Shown: positions 22,258 to 37,200 of the stretch, in pieces
Layout: each line of letters starts with the position of its first letter
Position numbering within the stretch: the first letter of the stretch is position 1
Assembly (NCBI GenBank): GCA_013398015.1
Contig: VZRR01004533.1
Location: 260-64,259, forward strand
DNA: 64,000 bases
Origin: Oreocharis arfaki
Taxonomy: Eukaryota > Chordata > Aves > Passeriformes > Paramythiidae
Direction of reading: 5' to 3'
Notes under the pieces: generated by a model
The model's input: only the letters and a program-made list of their open reading frames with translations
Databases searched by the model: none
What the model was told of the DNA's origin: nothing
Made by a program: the position numbers and the translations under genes

Positions 22258-25200
22258 CTGTAAAAATTGAAAAAGATCATAGAGGTGGTTTAACAGCTAC
22301 TTGTTCGCTGTGAAATACCAAAAGAATATGAAAATACCATATTGCTAAGCAGGCTTCCCTTTAGGAATTCAGCATGGCTGTGCTTTCATCCAGGCACATC
22401 CTTCTGATTGTTCTGAATAAATTAATTAAAAATTATGCATTGTTAAAGATATGTTTACCAAATTTGGTAATCTGTGTTTATAATACAGTTACTTTAAAGC
22501 AACAGCAGCTGTGGATTGGTGGTGTCTGCTGGAAAGGAGAACACAGCTCCTTCTTCCAGCAGCATGTACTTCATTCCTGCCATTTTTTAAAGCCTGAGAT
22601 AAAGCAACAGAACAACTTTTTCACTGGGCAGGAATAAAGGGGACTTTATTCCAGTAGCTTCTAAGTTCTGCCCATTTGAATGGTCCTTTATTATGACGGG
22701 GAACATGGCATGCACAGCCAGAAGGTGTTGAGAAACAGAATGCTGGTAGCAGATAAAGGCTGTCCCGGATTTGCAGGCTGTGAGGGAATCGTGTTGCTGG
22801 GTGTCACTGATGCAGTTTTGCAAAGGAAAAAGGAAGAGAGGGTCAGAGAAAGGAGGAATCTGCTTTTTGCTGTAGTCTGTCCTCCCCAGCTGCCCTCATG
22901 CCAGTCATGTCTCCTTCCCATTGGAAGCAGGTTCCCCTCAAGCTGTATCAGACACCATCTATAACACCTACAGCAAAGCATTGCATCTTTTACCTGAACC
23001 TGTTCTTTGAGCTTAAGGATAAATTTTCCTGCTCCCTTCCACTTGCTTTGGGCCTGAAACACGCACTCTTGATCAGAGAGAATCCTTTGAGATGGTTTAG
23101 ATGCTGAAGACTTTTTGTTTGCTGGTTCTTTTGTCACCTCTTCCAAGAGCACATAATCACTTGGGTTTGGATTGCTCAAAATGCTGTAGGAGTATTTGGC
23201 TTTGCAGAGAGTCTGTTTAAAAGCAGAAGAAAAATACCAAAACAAAAAACAAGGCATTCCCTCAGATTCAGGTTGCTAAACCGATTCCTCAGCTAGTGCT
23301 GAGAACAAACCCCACCTCAGCTTGTTTGAAATCAATTTCCACCCCACATGTTAAGGTGGGCATGTGCCCTTACCTGCTGTATGACATCCTGAGCCGTGCT
23401 GAGGCGTGGAGCTTTGATCACGGTGCGTGGTTGCTCTGGGGAGACATCATGTACCTGAACAAAGAAACTGTCATCCTCAGAGCTGATGGCTGCTTCTTCC
23501 TTTGCTTCTTGAAAGACATTTCTCTCATTTAAATTCTACAGAGAAAATGAGAGACAAATTCATTTACTTCAGAGAGGTAACTAATAGCTGGTGGTCACAA
23601 AAGGTTATCACGTAGAAATTGGAGACTCTGCAATTGCCCCAGCTCCATTTCGTTAAGCACATTACTAGAGAGTTTTAACAAGCCACTATTGCTAAAAATA
23701 TATAATAATGCTAGTAAATACCCTTGTTTTCTAAAATCAGTATCTGAAATACCTTTCATAGTAGGTGAGGAATGGAGATGTTTGCATAGCACCGTATTTC
23801 ACAAAAATGGTCCCTAAATCCTTTCCTTACGTATACAAAATTATGTTATGTCATGTAATGGTGCCAGTACAATGGGAGATGGTGGAAAAGGTTCTTTTCT
23901 TTCCTGTCCCTGCACTAAAGCCAAAAGAATTTCAAGAGCCAGAATCCGAGTGAACATTTTCCTGTGGGGTGTGGAGCAAGAGGAAGGCTGCTTGTTTGTC
24001 TCTCCCTTTTCAGTGACTACTGCAGACTTTAGACAGAATTCCTCCCTGAGCCTTCTCTCAGAGCGTGCATTCCTGTCCAACGCCTTGGAACACAGCTCGG
24101 ATTCAGAAGCTGTAAATACGGGCTGTGTATTGCACCCTGTCACTGGAACTGCTCCTTGTTTTCCAGTCAGATTTGCAGCTTCATTGCTAGCTCCAAGCTC
24201 TGGGGTGCTGCTGTCTGCAGAAAGGATCAAAATTATGGATAATGCTTTGAGGTACTCACATCACAGGACAGAACTACAGCATAATTTTCACATGTGCTAA
24301 GACAGATTTTAACCTGTTTTCTGAAGGAATGGGGCTTGGCAGGACTGTGTGGCAGCATACACTGGCAGAGGCAGTGCTGCAGTCAGTGGAATTCAGCAGG
24401 CTGCTGTTTCCACAAACAAATTTCTACCTTGTAATTTTTGCTCCAAGTATTAGATAATAAAGGAAACCAAAATGTGGACCTGTGTAATATAATAGCAATT
24501 TGGCAAAATTTGAAACTTTTGCAAAAGTTCTGTCAAAATAAGCAAAAATACATTTTTTTCAGTTTAAAGTATACCTCTGTCATTTATGTATGTAAAATCT
24601 TTGTACTAAGCAAGCAGTTTTAATTGCTGAACTGACCAAGGAAAGTACCTCTGAAAATGGGATCATTAAGTTTCTTTCTCCTGCTTTTTCTGTCTCTCTC
24701 ACAAGCCTGGGCACTAGCATATTTTAAGCTGCAAATGCTTTGCTCATAGTTTAAACTAAAGTCATCTTCCACCTTCAAATTAAAAGAAATCACCTATTTC
24801 ATTATTTTAGGCTATCATTGATAATTTAATCATCCTTTGAGGCTTTCAGATTTATTCTTTACTATTAAAATTATTTCTAATCTTTCTAGAGAGGTAAGAA
24901 GTTGCTGCCATCTAAATTGATGGTGTTTGTCTGGCATTCTGTTATCTATGATCCTTTGGTATTAACTATTATCTTTGTATTAATTTCCTATGATGGCATA
25001 ATCTAGATTTGCATTAAATTAGAACTATCACTCAAAATAGAGGCACTGAGCTGGTGACTGAGCCATAATGAATAAACACCACACAGCTGCTACTGGAGCT
25101 GAGGGAGGTCCAGTTGGTGTCACACAGGTGTATGAAGTCCAGTTGTGCTTGCTCATTCAAGAGTTAAGTTTGTTTTTAAATAATATACACAGCATTGACA

Positions 25201-28200
25201 TTACTTACCAAGTAGTGAAACAAATACTGCACACCCTTTTGTTTCCTGGTCCTAAGAGCTATTTTTAGCTACCTTTGTAAGTAATAATTTATCTAAAACA
25301 GACTTACTTCCTCTCGGGTTTTAAAGATTATTCTTCCAACATATCCTTCTTCTGGGAACCAACTGTTCAAAAGCTGCACTAACCCTTCTTCAGGACCAAT
25401 CACTCTCTGGAATGGTGGTTTCCTGCATTCGCTCTTTTCTTTGGATATAAAACTTTTCTCTTCCATCAGAAAATAGTCTGCAGCGCATGACTCGGTGCCT
25501 TTTACGGTAGCCAAGAGCTAAGACAGACAACACACAACAATTAGAATGCTAAATATAAACACTGCATAATTAGTAGTTATAAATGAGAATGAATAAGGAA
25601 GCTTCAAGAATCAGTAACTATTCTGACAGTGCAGGCAGGATTTCTGATGTGCTATTTATTATTCAGATATTTTACTCCAGGGTAATGTCCTGTTCTCTTT
25701 AGCCCAGCCAAGCAGTTCAACTATTCCAGACAAGGCAGTACTATTTAAGCTTTTTTTGGTCCTTTTTGGCTGGCCAGAAAATTTATTCATAATCCCAGGA
25801 CAGTACAGTCTTTTCCCACTGCTAGAATAACAATCCCTGCTGAGTTAACTGGTTTTTCTACTCATGAACTTAGCCCTCTAACTTTTACTCTCTCTTCCTA
25901 TGGTGCTTCAGTTCAAAGAATTGTGCAGGAATGTTTGCCCTTGTTGCAAGGAGAACCCACTGCCCCTATCGACTAGAGAGATTGTTTTTCTCATCTGCAT
26001 ATGCCCAAATATTAAAATACTAATAGGGAATATGTTCTAAGATTATAAACCCACTCTCTGAAGCCAAGATTGGGAAAATTCCACTGATTATATTCTGTGT
26101 TTGCACAGTTTGTTTGTAATTAGTTCCACAGCAATGCATTTCTAACCACCCCTTGCAGTGATGAATGAACTACAAGGACGCTGTGTGTGAGAAGTGCAGG
26201 GAAGACAGAAGTCCAGAAGGATGTTAGTGTGGATTCTTGCAATGAAGAGTGCAATTCAGCAGGAAGCTCACCTGATGGAGCAGCTGTGCAGCCGTGGTCC
26301 CCGCACTTACACTGAAAACAGTGAAAGGCTCTGGGCCTGGAACTCCATGAACTGTCACTTTGTAAGTCACAGCAGCTTTCCTTTCTCCCAGGCTAAACAG
26401 CTGTTCAGACAACATTCAACAGGTTACTGGATGTTTCACACAGGCATGTTATCTATAGGTTGCTTAAAAGAAACTGTACACACAAGTTGTAAGGGCCTTG
26501 ACAAAGAAAAGCTGGTCAGTTAATACATGACTCTTTCTTACACTACAGATCGAGGCATCTAAAAACCCCCAACAAACCCTCCAAAAGCCTCCATCCTACC
26601 TTGAAGCTGAAGAGAAAGAAGAAAAAGGAAGTTTTCCAGTGGGAATATATAAACTGCCACTGGACGAAGGGCCAACCTCCATCACTCATTCCCCATTCTA
26701 GCTGAGCTCAGATATTTGGAGTCAGCACACAGATTACTGGATGAAAAGCTACAGCCTTGTTTTAACCTCTAAACTACTTGTTCTTCCCTTCTGCCCCAGT
26801 AATTCACCAAGATACAAGTTTGGTATGTATTCACAGGCGGTAATATCTGCAACACATCTGCTGCACACACAGGAGCTCAGAAAGTTTTATCTAACACTTT
26901 AGGAGTCAGCAAAATGATAAAATACATGTTTAAAGTTGCCAAAAAACAAGTAACCCAGGTAATCTAACAGTAAGAGCTTTTAAACAAAAATCACATCCAT
27001 CTATGCATGCATACATACATTTTTTTAGATACAAAAAATCTGTATGTAGGTATACATATGTGCCCGTATAAACATACGGATGTGCACACATATATAAATC
27101 TGTATGCATTTATGGAACTACAGAGTTCATCTTTTCTTGTAACAGAAATCCATTTTACTCTAATTATTTCAAAGTTGTTGGTAATTTGCATCTTTCTTTC
27201 TTTGGTCTCAAATGCTTTGCTTACAATTCATGCACCAAGGAATGCATGAGGCAGCAGTGAACCTCACTGCTCATCCACACTGCCCCAGTCGAGGAGCACA
27301 TTTCTTCTTCTATACCTAAATACAGCAGAGAAGCCAGACTTTGAAAAGATTTACCTTCCCACAGTTTAAGCCAGGTGGGAAAACCTTACTTCCACCAAAG
27401 CCAAAAAAACTGTAGTCATCAGGGTATGTCTGGAGAACGTGCAGGTTTGAGGGCAAACACCTTTGAACACTCTGGCTCTAGAAATCTTCACATCATAGTA
27501 GTTACTAAACCAAGAATACAGGTAATTCACTCACACAAACAAAAATTAAATTACCATAGATGCAGGCAGAGTGTTTCCAGAGGGACTTTCTTCCATTCTC
27601 CGACTGTTTATGAACAAACTGGAAATTTCCAATGTTTCATTGTGTAGGTTATGGAGCTGGACATGTCTGTAGCCTAAAGAGGAAAAATCCTTCTGTAACT
27701 ACTTTGCCACATCCTAGAACACAAGTCTCATGACTGGAAAACTCAAATTTGGTGTATTTATAGCTACACTTTGCCACATGGGTAGGATTTAAAGCACTGT
27801 AATAACACTGCATTAACACCCTGTACAACAATGTGACACAAGTCTCGTCAAGTGGCTCATAGAGCAATCTACCTTTGTTTTGCTGTAACATTCAGTATAG
27901 TCATACATAAAACATCTAAATATCAGAACATGAATGAAGCAAGGTCAAATTCTTACTGGAAAATGCATGTCTATGGCCAGATCTCCTCATATGCCAACCC
28001 AGACACTTGTGTGGTGTTAGTGGCACAAAGCAAATGTAGAAGAGCTACTGGCAACATGGAAACTCCCACCCCCAGGTGTCACACAATTAGCGGTGTTCCC
28101 TCATCTCTCTCTCACTTCTTTTCAGCCTTCCTTCAACTCCCCTCCAGCCATGGCTGTGAGAAGTGCAATTCCTCTCTGCCCAGTGATCAGCTGTTACAGC

Positions 28201-31200
28201 ATTTTCTTGGGCAGAGGACAAGGCAGGAGTGAAACCACTCCAAGCTTCCTAAGGGAGCAGCCAGTCTCCCGGTGAACATAACCTCAGGAGCACCCTCAGG
28301 ATCAGAGCAGGTGCATACATCATGCCCTGGCCTCCACAATAGCACAGGATCAGACTTTTTACAAGCCACTGGGGCCAGCTCCCAGGGAGTCAGATCAGCC
28401 CTGTACTGCCAGGCCGTGGTGTGCCGTCTGATACTTGCTCCCTGTCTCCTCTAGAAAAATGCAATCAGCTGATCAAAAATGTCCCTCTGGAAGGATCAAG
28501 CCCAGGAATCTGCTGGACCATTTTGGCCTAGGGGGCCACCATGAACTATACTGTACCTCTCTTCAGTGCTTTTAGGGGAATGATTCTCTGAGCTGTTACA
28601 GCTGAGCTGTTATTTTCAACCACTGCGAACCGCAGAAAGACCAAATCTTCGAAGTGAACCCGGAAAAGGAACTGCTCGTTCCACATGGGGTTGAGAGTGT
28701 TGCGGTGGATGGGCTTCGTGCGGAAGTGGCAGCTGTCCAGGGGCATCCCCAGCACGTCGATCTCGATGCAGGGGCTGCCTGTGCTATTGCTGGGGCAAAC
28801 GTTCTGCCCAGACACGATCTGAAGCCGAGGAGTACAGAGAACAATTAGTGCAGTGATCCCTATGCTGTCATGATGCTGAGCTAAATACTGCTCAGCACAC
28901 CCCTAGGCACAGTTCATTAACATGCTGATTAATTACAACGCTCACTTTTGTGATTGCCAGGGCAGTAACTTCAGAAGCAGAGCTGCCTCAACCCTCCCAC
29001 CCCCAACACCACTGCTATGGTACTTTTCCTCTAAAAAAACACACTATACATAGTGAGTATACTCACTATAGTGAGTATATAGTGAGAACTGTTCAAGGCA
29101 TCTGAACATTAATCCAGAAAGAATGTACCAGTAATGCAGTCAAAAAGGATCACATTTTCTTCTCCATTACTCTGGGGTGATGGCACTGAGCTCTGGCTTG
29201 CTTTGGCATACACAATACAAGAATTAAGTGTGCAATTACCACAGCTGGGAGAATTCTCATTCTTATGAATCTCACTTTTCTGACACGTTTCCTGGAAAGG
29301 ACTAGCTTCTGAGAATACTTTTTTTGGCCACAAATCCATGAATTATATATCTTATTATATAAGATACAAAAAATATTTTTTCAAGATTCAATACAGCTTT
29401 TCAAAATGGCTTTTTGTGCAGCTTTTCAAGTGTTCACAAATGTGTAAAACATCAAGGCACATGTGTAATTTTACACAGTTGTGTAGTCCCAGGGAAAATG
29501 CTTTCAGGACTAAGTTTCAACAAATACTGTGAAGGAAACAGTGAAAGTAACTATGGATACAAATCAGCCTTCCCTCTCCAATTTCTGTTAGTTAGGCTGA
29601 CCTTTGGAAGCAACATTTGAAGATTCAATCTTTTCATTTAGAAGCATGACTGTAATGCTGGTTAGACTGTAGCTGCATATTGTCTATCTGCTTGCCTGTA
29701 GGAAATTCCCTTTTCATGTACTTACTGTTAAAGAATATATAGCTGGCTCCTTATTATCCAGGTCTCTTTCCAATGGACAAAACTGCTGGTACATTGAACA
29801 GTTTTTATCCCACAGAACTGGAGGTTTCAAAACATATCCACAGCCACCGTTAGCCTCAAACATTGCTGCATTGAGTTGCAGAGGAAGATCTGTGAAAGTA
29901 AAGCAGCCAAAACTGACAGAGAGCAATGGTACAACGGAAAAACTGTAACAGTGAAGACAAAGCCACGTTTGAGTTATCTTTCTAAAAATTATTTTAGTTG
30001 TGTGCTATTCCTGGTTTTCAGAACTAGCTGTGGTTTATGTGTCCAATCTATCCAGTAATTACACAAAACTCTAAGAAGAGTTCATTCTTTCCCTTTCCAT
30101 TGTCTTTACTGAACTGTAGGGCTTGCCTACACCATTTCTCTGAGAAGTCTCTAGGAGAGCACCCTGAACTGCAGAATGGAAGAGCACTGTAGATGACCCA
30201 ACGGATCCCCCATCGAAAACATGAAGTATACAGGACAGGATAGCCAATAGTCCAAAAATGTTTTGGTTAACATTAAACCAGCATCCAAACACTTCCAAGT
30301 TTAAACTAGTTCAGTATCTTTTTACACTTGAAATTTTGCAATTATCAGAAAGGGATAATAGCAACTTGAATTGGAGGAAAAAAAACAACCTTCAGCAATA
30401 AAATAAAAATAAAAATGGAAGGTGTTGCTGCCCACACACTTCTGGGTTATCAGGGGACATTGGCATAAAGCTCCTGGACTCTGGGGTCGGTGCTCTCAAG
30501 GACCAGACTGTTGTGGTATGAACCTGCTTGTGCTGAGGTGCACAGATACAGATAGATCCCCTCGGGAGAGCAAGGAGAAGTAAACAGGGAGAACACAGAT
30601 TCATTACTTAAGACCTCCTATCACATTTAAAATGTATGAAACCCTGAGTTTGTGTAGCCTCACCGTCTGTTTGGTAGTTAAGAGCCACGAGCTGCACCCC
30701 GTGGAGCCAGAAGATCAGTGGGTGGGGGTTGGAGGAGTCGATGCGTGTGGCGGCGGGGTAGGTCCTCAGGAGCTGGCAGGTGGTGTGCTGGATCAGCTTC
30801 TGGGAATAGCGCCTGCAGAGCCGCTTGGCAGCGTTCTCGTTCAGGGACGAGATGTGATAGCACTTGGGCGTCCTGATGATGGCACTGAGGGAAGCTGGAG
30901 AGTTGTAAGGAGAGCAAGGATCTTCCCAGGTCTGCCGCATCGCATCAAAAGGACCTGGAAAATAAACAGTGCCTTCAAGCTGCAGGTCCAGAGACTCCAA
31001 AAATTCAAAGTCTTCTAGTGGGGAGTGTGTGTGTGTGCTTTGGTTACAGCAGAAAAAGGTGATCCTGGAAAATGACACTACCCAGGGCAAGCGTCACAGT
31101 CCTTATACAGAAAGAACAATCCACGGGAAGTAACACAATGATCAAGTATTGAAATAATACCATGATTAGATGTGCTAACAACCACTTTCATAAATAAATA

Positions 31201-34200
31201 CCTAATTGGCATTTGCCTGAATAAAATAAGGGAATAAAATTCCCTTCTTCTCATTTATGCATTTTACATGAGGAAGAGAGGCAAGACTGAAAGCCATCTG
31301 CTAATTTTCCAAGCAGGCAAATTATCCAAAGACTGCAAAAGTTAGGGGACAAAGGCAGAAAAATACTTATATGCTTTAGAATTAGGCACCAGACTTCTTC
31401 ACTTTTAAGACACCGGCCTCTAGAAGGAGATCTTTTTTGTCTGATGCAGTCATGCCCTTGGCCTGCAAGAAATGCAACCCTCCCTGAGCCAGAAAATGAG
31501 TTCAAAATATCTGTTTATGGCAATCGCTTGAAAGGCAGGGGATCTGGGTCTTATTTCTGCTCCAGAACCTTTTCTGTACTTTCTTTGTATTTCTTTACAT
31601 CTGTTCATGGCAGAAGCACAATTTCCAGGTTCACAAACTGAATCACCTGCAGAGTCTAATTTGCACAATTACATGTTTGGACTTGGCTGAATTTTAGGCA
31701 GCTAAGTTCTACTTCAGATAATAAAAGTTCTTTTCTGGACCAGCCCAACAGTCCTGGCTTTCATTGGTACTTTGAAAATACTCACTTATATATTTTAAAA
31801 TACGAACTTTAAGACACATCACTTAAAATGTATGTTAGTTATGAATTGTTTATGAATTAGGGTCATTATATTTCTGACCAAGTATTGCTAATATTCCACA
31901 CTCAACACTTCAGTTGTAATTGTGGTACTGTAATAGCTGCGCTGCCAACGAAAAACCATTCCAAAGTTTAACATCTTACACATTGCAAAGTATTTCATCT
32001 TTAACAACTTGGTCTGGTACATGTGTTGGATTACAGTGTCATTCCACGTGACTGGTGAAAGAAGATGCTAACTTTACCTTTTCCAGATGCTTTGGCAAGA
32101 GCAGCTGACTCCCCAGGGCTCAGCCTGCCAGGATTGTTGCCAAAAATGGACTTCCTGCTTTTTCTTTCTTTTCCTCTGCTAGAGCCAGATGGGTTTAGAG
32201 TTGACAAGCCTGTTCCCATAAATGTAAAATAAATGAGCCAAAAACATGACCAAGAGGGCATGACATTTTCCATCATATTTTACATTATTTTTGAAGGCAT
32301 GAATACTCCTGTTATATAGCACACAAGACAAGCAGAGTATTTTTCTCCATAATTTAATTTTAACATCTTTACACATATACACACTTTTATATATGTATAT
32401 ATTATGCATGGTTTTATGTATAATGTATATATGTATGTATTTATATAATGTATATAGAAACTCATATGGAGCAATACAATATACAGTCCTTTCTCTGTGA
32501 TATAACATTTTACTTTTTGGCTTGAGGAAGGTGGCTTTCTCTCAAATTACTGAACAGTCCAAATTGATACGAAAAAAATCTGCACTAACAGTCCCAATGT
32601 ATTAATCCTAGGAATAATTTAAAAAAATAAAAACCTTTTCCACAGAAGCAATAAATTTGTACAGTAGTGAATATAATGGAATTAATTTAGATTATGATAT
32701 CTACATAATTATATAAATGCAAGATTATTATTTAAAAATATAATAGAACATAACATAATATGTCCAAATGCTGTTGGTTAAACAGCTTAACTTCAAAATG
32801 TTTCCAGAGTCATCCTCTTCTGTTTATTTGTATTTCCATGTAGGGAAATACAGTTAGGTGTGCAAAATCCATTACATATTTAATGGCCAATATGTACTAA
32901 GAGTGGAGCTGGAAAACTCTAGTATAGCTATTATTCAAACTTGTGCATTCTAGAAACATAATCATTAAAATCATGACCTCAATCCTGGTGAAGTAAACAG
33001 ACTTAATCCCACTTAAGGTCAATTTCTTCTGTTGGCAGCACACAGCAGATCAAAACTAAAGTGCACAATAATTATTCTGACACCCACAGCAGTGAGGTGT
33101 GGGATGCTCTCAGAGACCCAAGATGCATAGAGATACACGTATTGTGATAGAGAACATAATAAAGCAAATACACTGTCTGTGCCTAACTGTGACTCCTAAA
33201 ACATTCCTCATTAATTCACATCAATTCACACCTGCCTTAAGACAGTTCTGGATTTAATATTTATTTTTCCAATACAAATGTAAATCACAAAGAGGATACA
33301 CTGGCCTCTTTCTGACTGAAGTCTGCCCACAGCTGCAAATTTTCAGCTCTCAATCTTTATGGCATGTGTACACGTACTTATTAAAATTATGCACACAGTT
33401 TCAGTGGAACTGCTTGGGTTAGTAACACTTAGAATATACATAAATGTTTTCAGCATTGGAGATGTATTGTCTCTTTGGGCCAAAGCATACACATAAACCA
33501 CAGAAGATTGCAGAAACTAAGATCAAGGAATATGAATTGACTAGAAGAATGAGGAGTTATGCACTGTGTACTTCTAGCACTATTTAAACCCAGTTTTCAA
33601 TGGATCAAATGGATTTGGCAAGTAAGATACAGGTTTCAAGAACCTGTTGTGGAGACAGTCCCTGAGGAAACAAACTAACCTCATAAATCACCAGAGAGTG
33701 CAGTGCAAAGCCCAGGGCTGACGGAACCCAGTGTGATGGCCACAGGGCACGCTGCAGTTGGGAGTTTCCTTTCAGTCTTTCCCATGCTTTGCATGTTACA
33801 CATCTCTTCCCAGAGACAAGCTCCAAATTTTCCACTCCAATTTAAAATTGACTTCAAAAAAAGCTTTACCAATTCATAGAATCATAAGTTCACAAAATAA
33901 TGGAGGTTGACAAGGATTTGGAAGCCACTTGGTTCAACTCTCTGGTCAAAGTAGGACCAGCTTAGATGGCACCATAATGTACATAAATGCTATTGCACTA
34001 CCACGGTGACAGAGTGAATGTTTTGTGTTTCCCTACAACCCCTGTGCCACGTGCTTCCAGTTAGAGAGTTTAGTGCCCATCCCAGGTGTTAGATATAAGC
34101 ACACTGCTTTACTGCCTCTAGATTTTTAATCCACAGGATTGCAAGCTTCCCTGCCCTTCTCATTCTCACCATACTAACGTAATGGGTTAAACTGTAATTG

Positions 34201-37200
34201 CCACCTTCTCACCACATCTTTCAGACCAAAAGAAAGTCTGCAGGTTTGCAGACCTCGAAAGAGAATTAACAGCATTTTTATATCTAGGGCGCCTCTTCTT
34301 ATGTTCACTTTAATTTCTTGAAAATAAATTAATAAAGGAGCAGACAATCTGGTATGATGGAGATGGTGACCAAATTTCATGCTGGTGAGCTCAGGTGACC
34401 CCCCTGCTCTCTCCACTTGATTGTGCAAATCCTGCTTCTATGCACTCAGTTTCTCTAGTCATTGTGTAAGGATCTCAGCACCAAGGCGATGAGCCATGTA
34501 CCATTAGCAGTTCTCAGGGCTGCTACACTGCCCCCAGCTTGGGTGAACCCAGAGAACAGACATTCAGCCTCTCAAATAAGGGTGTAATAACATCCAACAC
34601 ACTGAAATTCAAGTTAAGCAAGGACTGTAAGGTCAAAAAGCACAAAAACAACATGAGCTGCGGTGGGTTCTTTGTTACCAAAGGTTTCATAAACAAGAAA
34701 CATTATTTTCCCCACATGATAAATTCTGTTTTGACCAGAGAACACTCAGGGAAGTCTGTGTTACCCAGTAGGTTAGGGTAAGTGATGGTCCTTGTAATGT
34801 AATGGTCCTTGTCCTTTTTATGGTCACAAGTCAGTGATTAACATTCATGGGTGTAGGCAAGTGTAAACACAGAACAAAAATATATGAAGAGAGGAAAATA
34901 AAGTATTTACACCATTGATCAGACACTGACATGAATTCTGCCCTCCCCATTTTCAAAACTCTTGCATTTTCTCAGTTGTTTAGGAACACAAGCGATAGAG
35001 CTACACAGTCATGGTTCTACCAGCCTGGTTCCCATCGTTAATGGACAGTACTGGGGTAGGGCACTGCACCGTGTCTGTGCCCTCCAGCTGAGCACAGGAA
35101 TCCAATCAGTGCCATGGTGGCCATGGAAGTCTATGTTGCCTCCTCTGAGGCAGTATTTGTCCCAAAGGAGACAAAGTTTGTTGGAAAGGTAATTTCTACA
35201 GCTTCATGTGTTCATCTGTGAAAGTAGATAATTTTCTTAATTGTTCTATTCATGATCCCTTTAAAGCAAGAGGAAGAAATCTGAGAAGGAAAGCAGGTAT
35301 TTCTCTTATAACCAGTATTATATTAAAAATTAAATATTTCAAAGTTTTCTTAGAATATCAGAATTTTTTTGTGTGTCAAAATGCTTGGAACAACCTAAAC
35401 TATCCCCACTTAATCTTGAATATCTTTCTTTAAAAGAAAATATTTTACTTGAAAGATATCTCATTGCAGATTTCATTAAAAAGAGTATTGGATTTGAATT
35501 TTAAGAAGTCATTATTTTTACAAGTGACACCTACAATTCTTAAAGTTATAAAAGATTATAAAAGAATGTCTGTCCATTTTCCAGCATGTTTATCTTGCCT
35601 ATTTGACACTATTTTATGTTTGGTTAGCTTCTCTAATCTGATTATAGTTCTATTTGTATAAGATCATGTTTTGGCAGAATTGCTAACTTTTCCACAGAAA
35701 ACCATTCCGCTAAAACACAGATTTTTCACTCAAAACATTAAACACATCAATAAACAATAAATTCTCAATTTAAAAGTATTTATGTACACAGTATGAGCCA
35801 AAATATACCCAACCTCACACTGCAGTACTGAACAAGTAACTATCAGTGATCTCTTCAGTTACTCCCTCTCCTTTTCCCTGCAAACATTATTCTTCCTACT
35901 GTACAGAAGAAGATTCTCCTAATTCTGTAACTGCTTCCATGAAGACTGTGTGAGAGTGTGCAAGCAGGTGCCCTCACCCACCCCATGAAAAGGTGCTTTA
36001 CCCCTGCAAATGGCTCCTCTCCTGTCCACTTGGGAAAGAACAGAAGATGCAGCTGTAGGCAAAGGTGAGACACACTAAACCGAGGTCACTTAAAGAAATG
36101 TGACACACTCTTTCTTCAAGGTCTTAAGAGTATTTTCCTTCTTAAATCAGTAGGTCCTTACATGGAAACTCGGAGCTCTTAAGATAAAGCTTTCTGTCAT
36201 CTGGCATTTGGCAGTGAAGCAGTTGTCTAAGTCGTGAAGACTGGCAAATTTCACTTTTGTAAACATTTTAATATGACAAACAGTATGTATTCACATAATT
36301 TATGAATACTACTTCTCAGCCAGGAGACGTTATTATGAAGACTAACAAATCATGAAGAACGAACCTCCTCGACTACTTCAAACTAATTCAAAACATAAAC
36401 ATAATGTCTCCAGGAATTAGAAAGCTTAAAGCAATAAAACAGGGCAGTGTACTTACCCGGGAACTTTACAGCTTGACAGTAAATGACAAGATCTGATAGC
36501 TCTGGGGCTATTTGTCTGCTTTCCTTCTTATTTTGAGGAAGATAGAATTCTTCACCCAGCTCCATGTCATAAACCTGAGTGACAACACCAAGAACAGTTA
36601 GTAATAGTATTACTGAATGTGGAAGAACTCGTGCATATCCTACTTATGTCTTTAAAATATTTTCTCTCTTTCTCCCTTCTCACCTAACAAATCTCCCTCC
36701 CATGTGCACATTTCTGCATCAATCAGTAGTGTGTAAAGGCCTTACTCAGAGTCAGTTCTACAAACATTTAGACAAAACATATCCATGTTGAGAAGAATCT
36801 GCAACATACTAAACAGCAATACACTGGTTCCTTTTTCAGATGATTTAATAAGAGGTGTTGTGATTATCTGATATCTTAGTGTGGTACTTTAAACTTATTT
36901 TGAAACAAAAAGATGCTGAAGATTCAGATGAAATCTTCAGTTCCAACAATATTAATGGAAATGAAATGTCTAAATAAGCTTCTGGATCTAATTTTCAGCC
37001 AAGCAGCCTATATATACAATAACCTCTGAGGACTTTTCTTGAGCGGTATGTCGAGCACCTGTTCTATTTAAGCTCTTTTCTCTGGTGTCTTTCCATGCTT
37101 TCTATTATTTCTCTTCATTAAAGTGCATTTGCCATCTGAGTCTCAGTTACCTAAACTGTCCAAATCCTTTGGAACCTGGATATATATCAAAGCACAGCTG

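Larger units (their letters stand above)
32210..36456 (-). other. Large PLCE1 intron (about 4.2 kb)
   Basis: It holds a TA/TG-rich simple repeat (32371-32456), the CR1 fragment at 33871-33968 and otherwise featureless AT-rich sequence. No in-frame exon was found. Confidence 0.65.

Noticed and set aside
22691..23257. 188-codon minus-strand ORF as a separate gene
   Set aside because: Its N-terminal part is PLCE1 exon 22994-23212 with short flanking read-through; the remainder is intron.
23848..24300. 150-codon plus-strand ORF opposite a PLCE1 intron
   Set aside because: No known motif, no splice partners, and an overlapping minus-strand ORF of similar length suggests chance.
30608..31090. 160-codon minus-strand ORF as a separate gene
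   Set aside because: The meaningful part is PLCE1 Y-box exon 30664-30954; the ends are intronic read-through.
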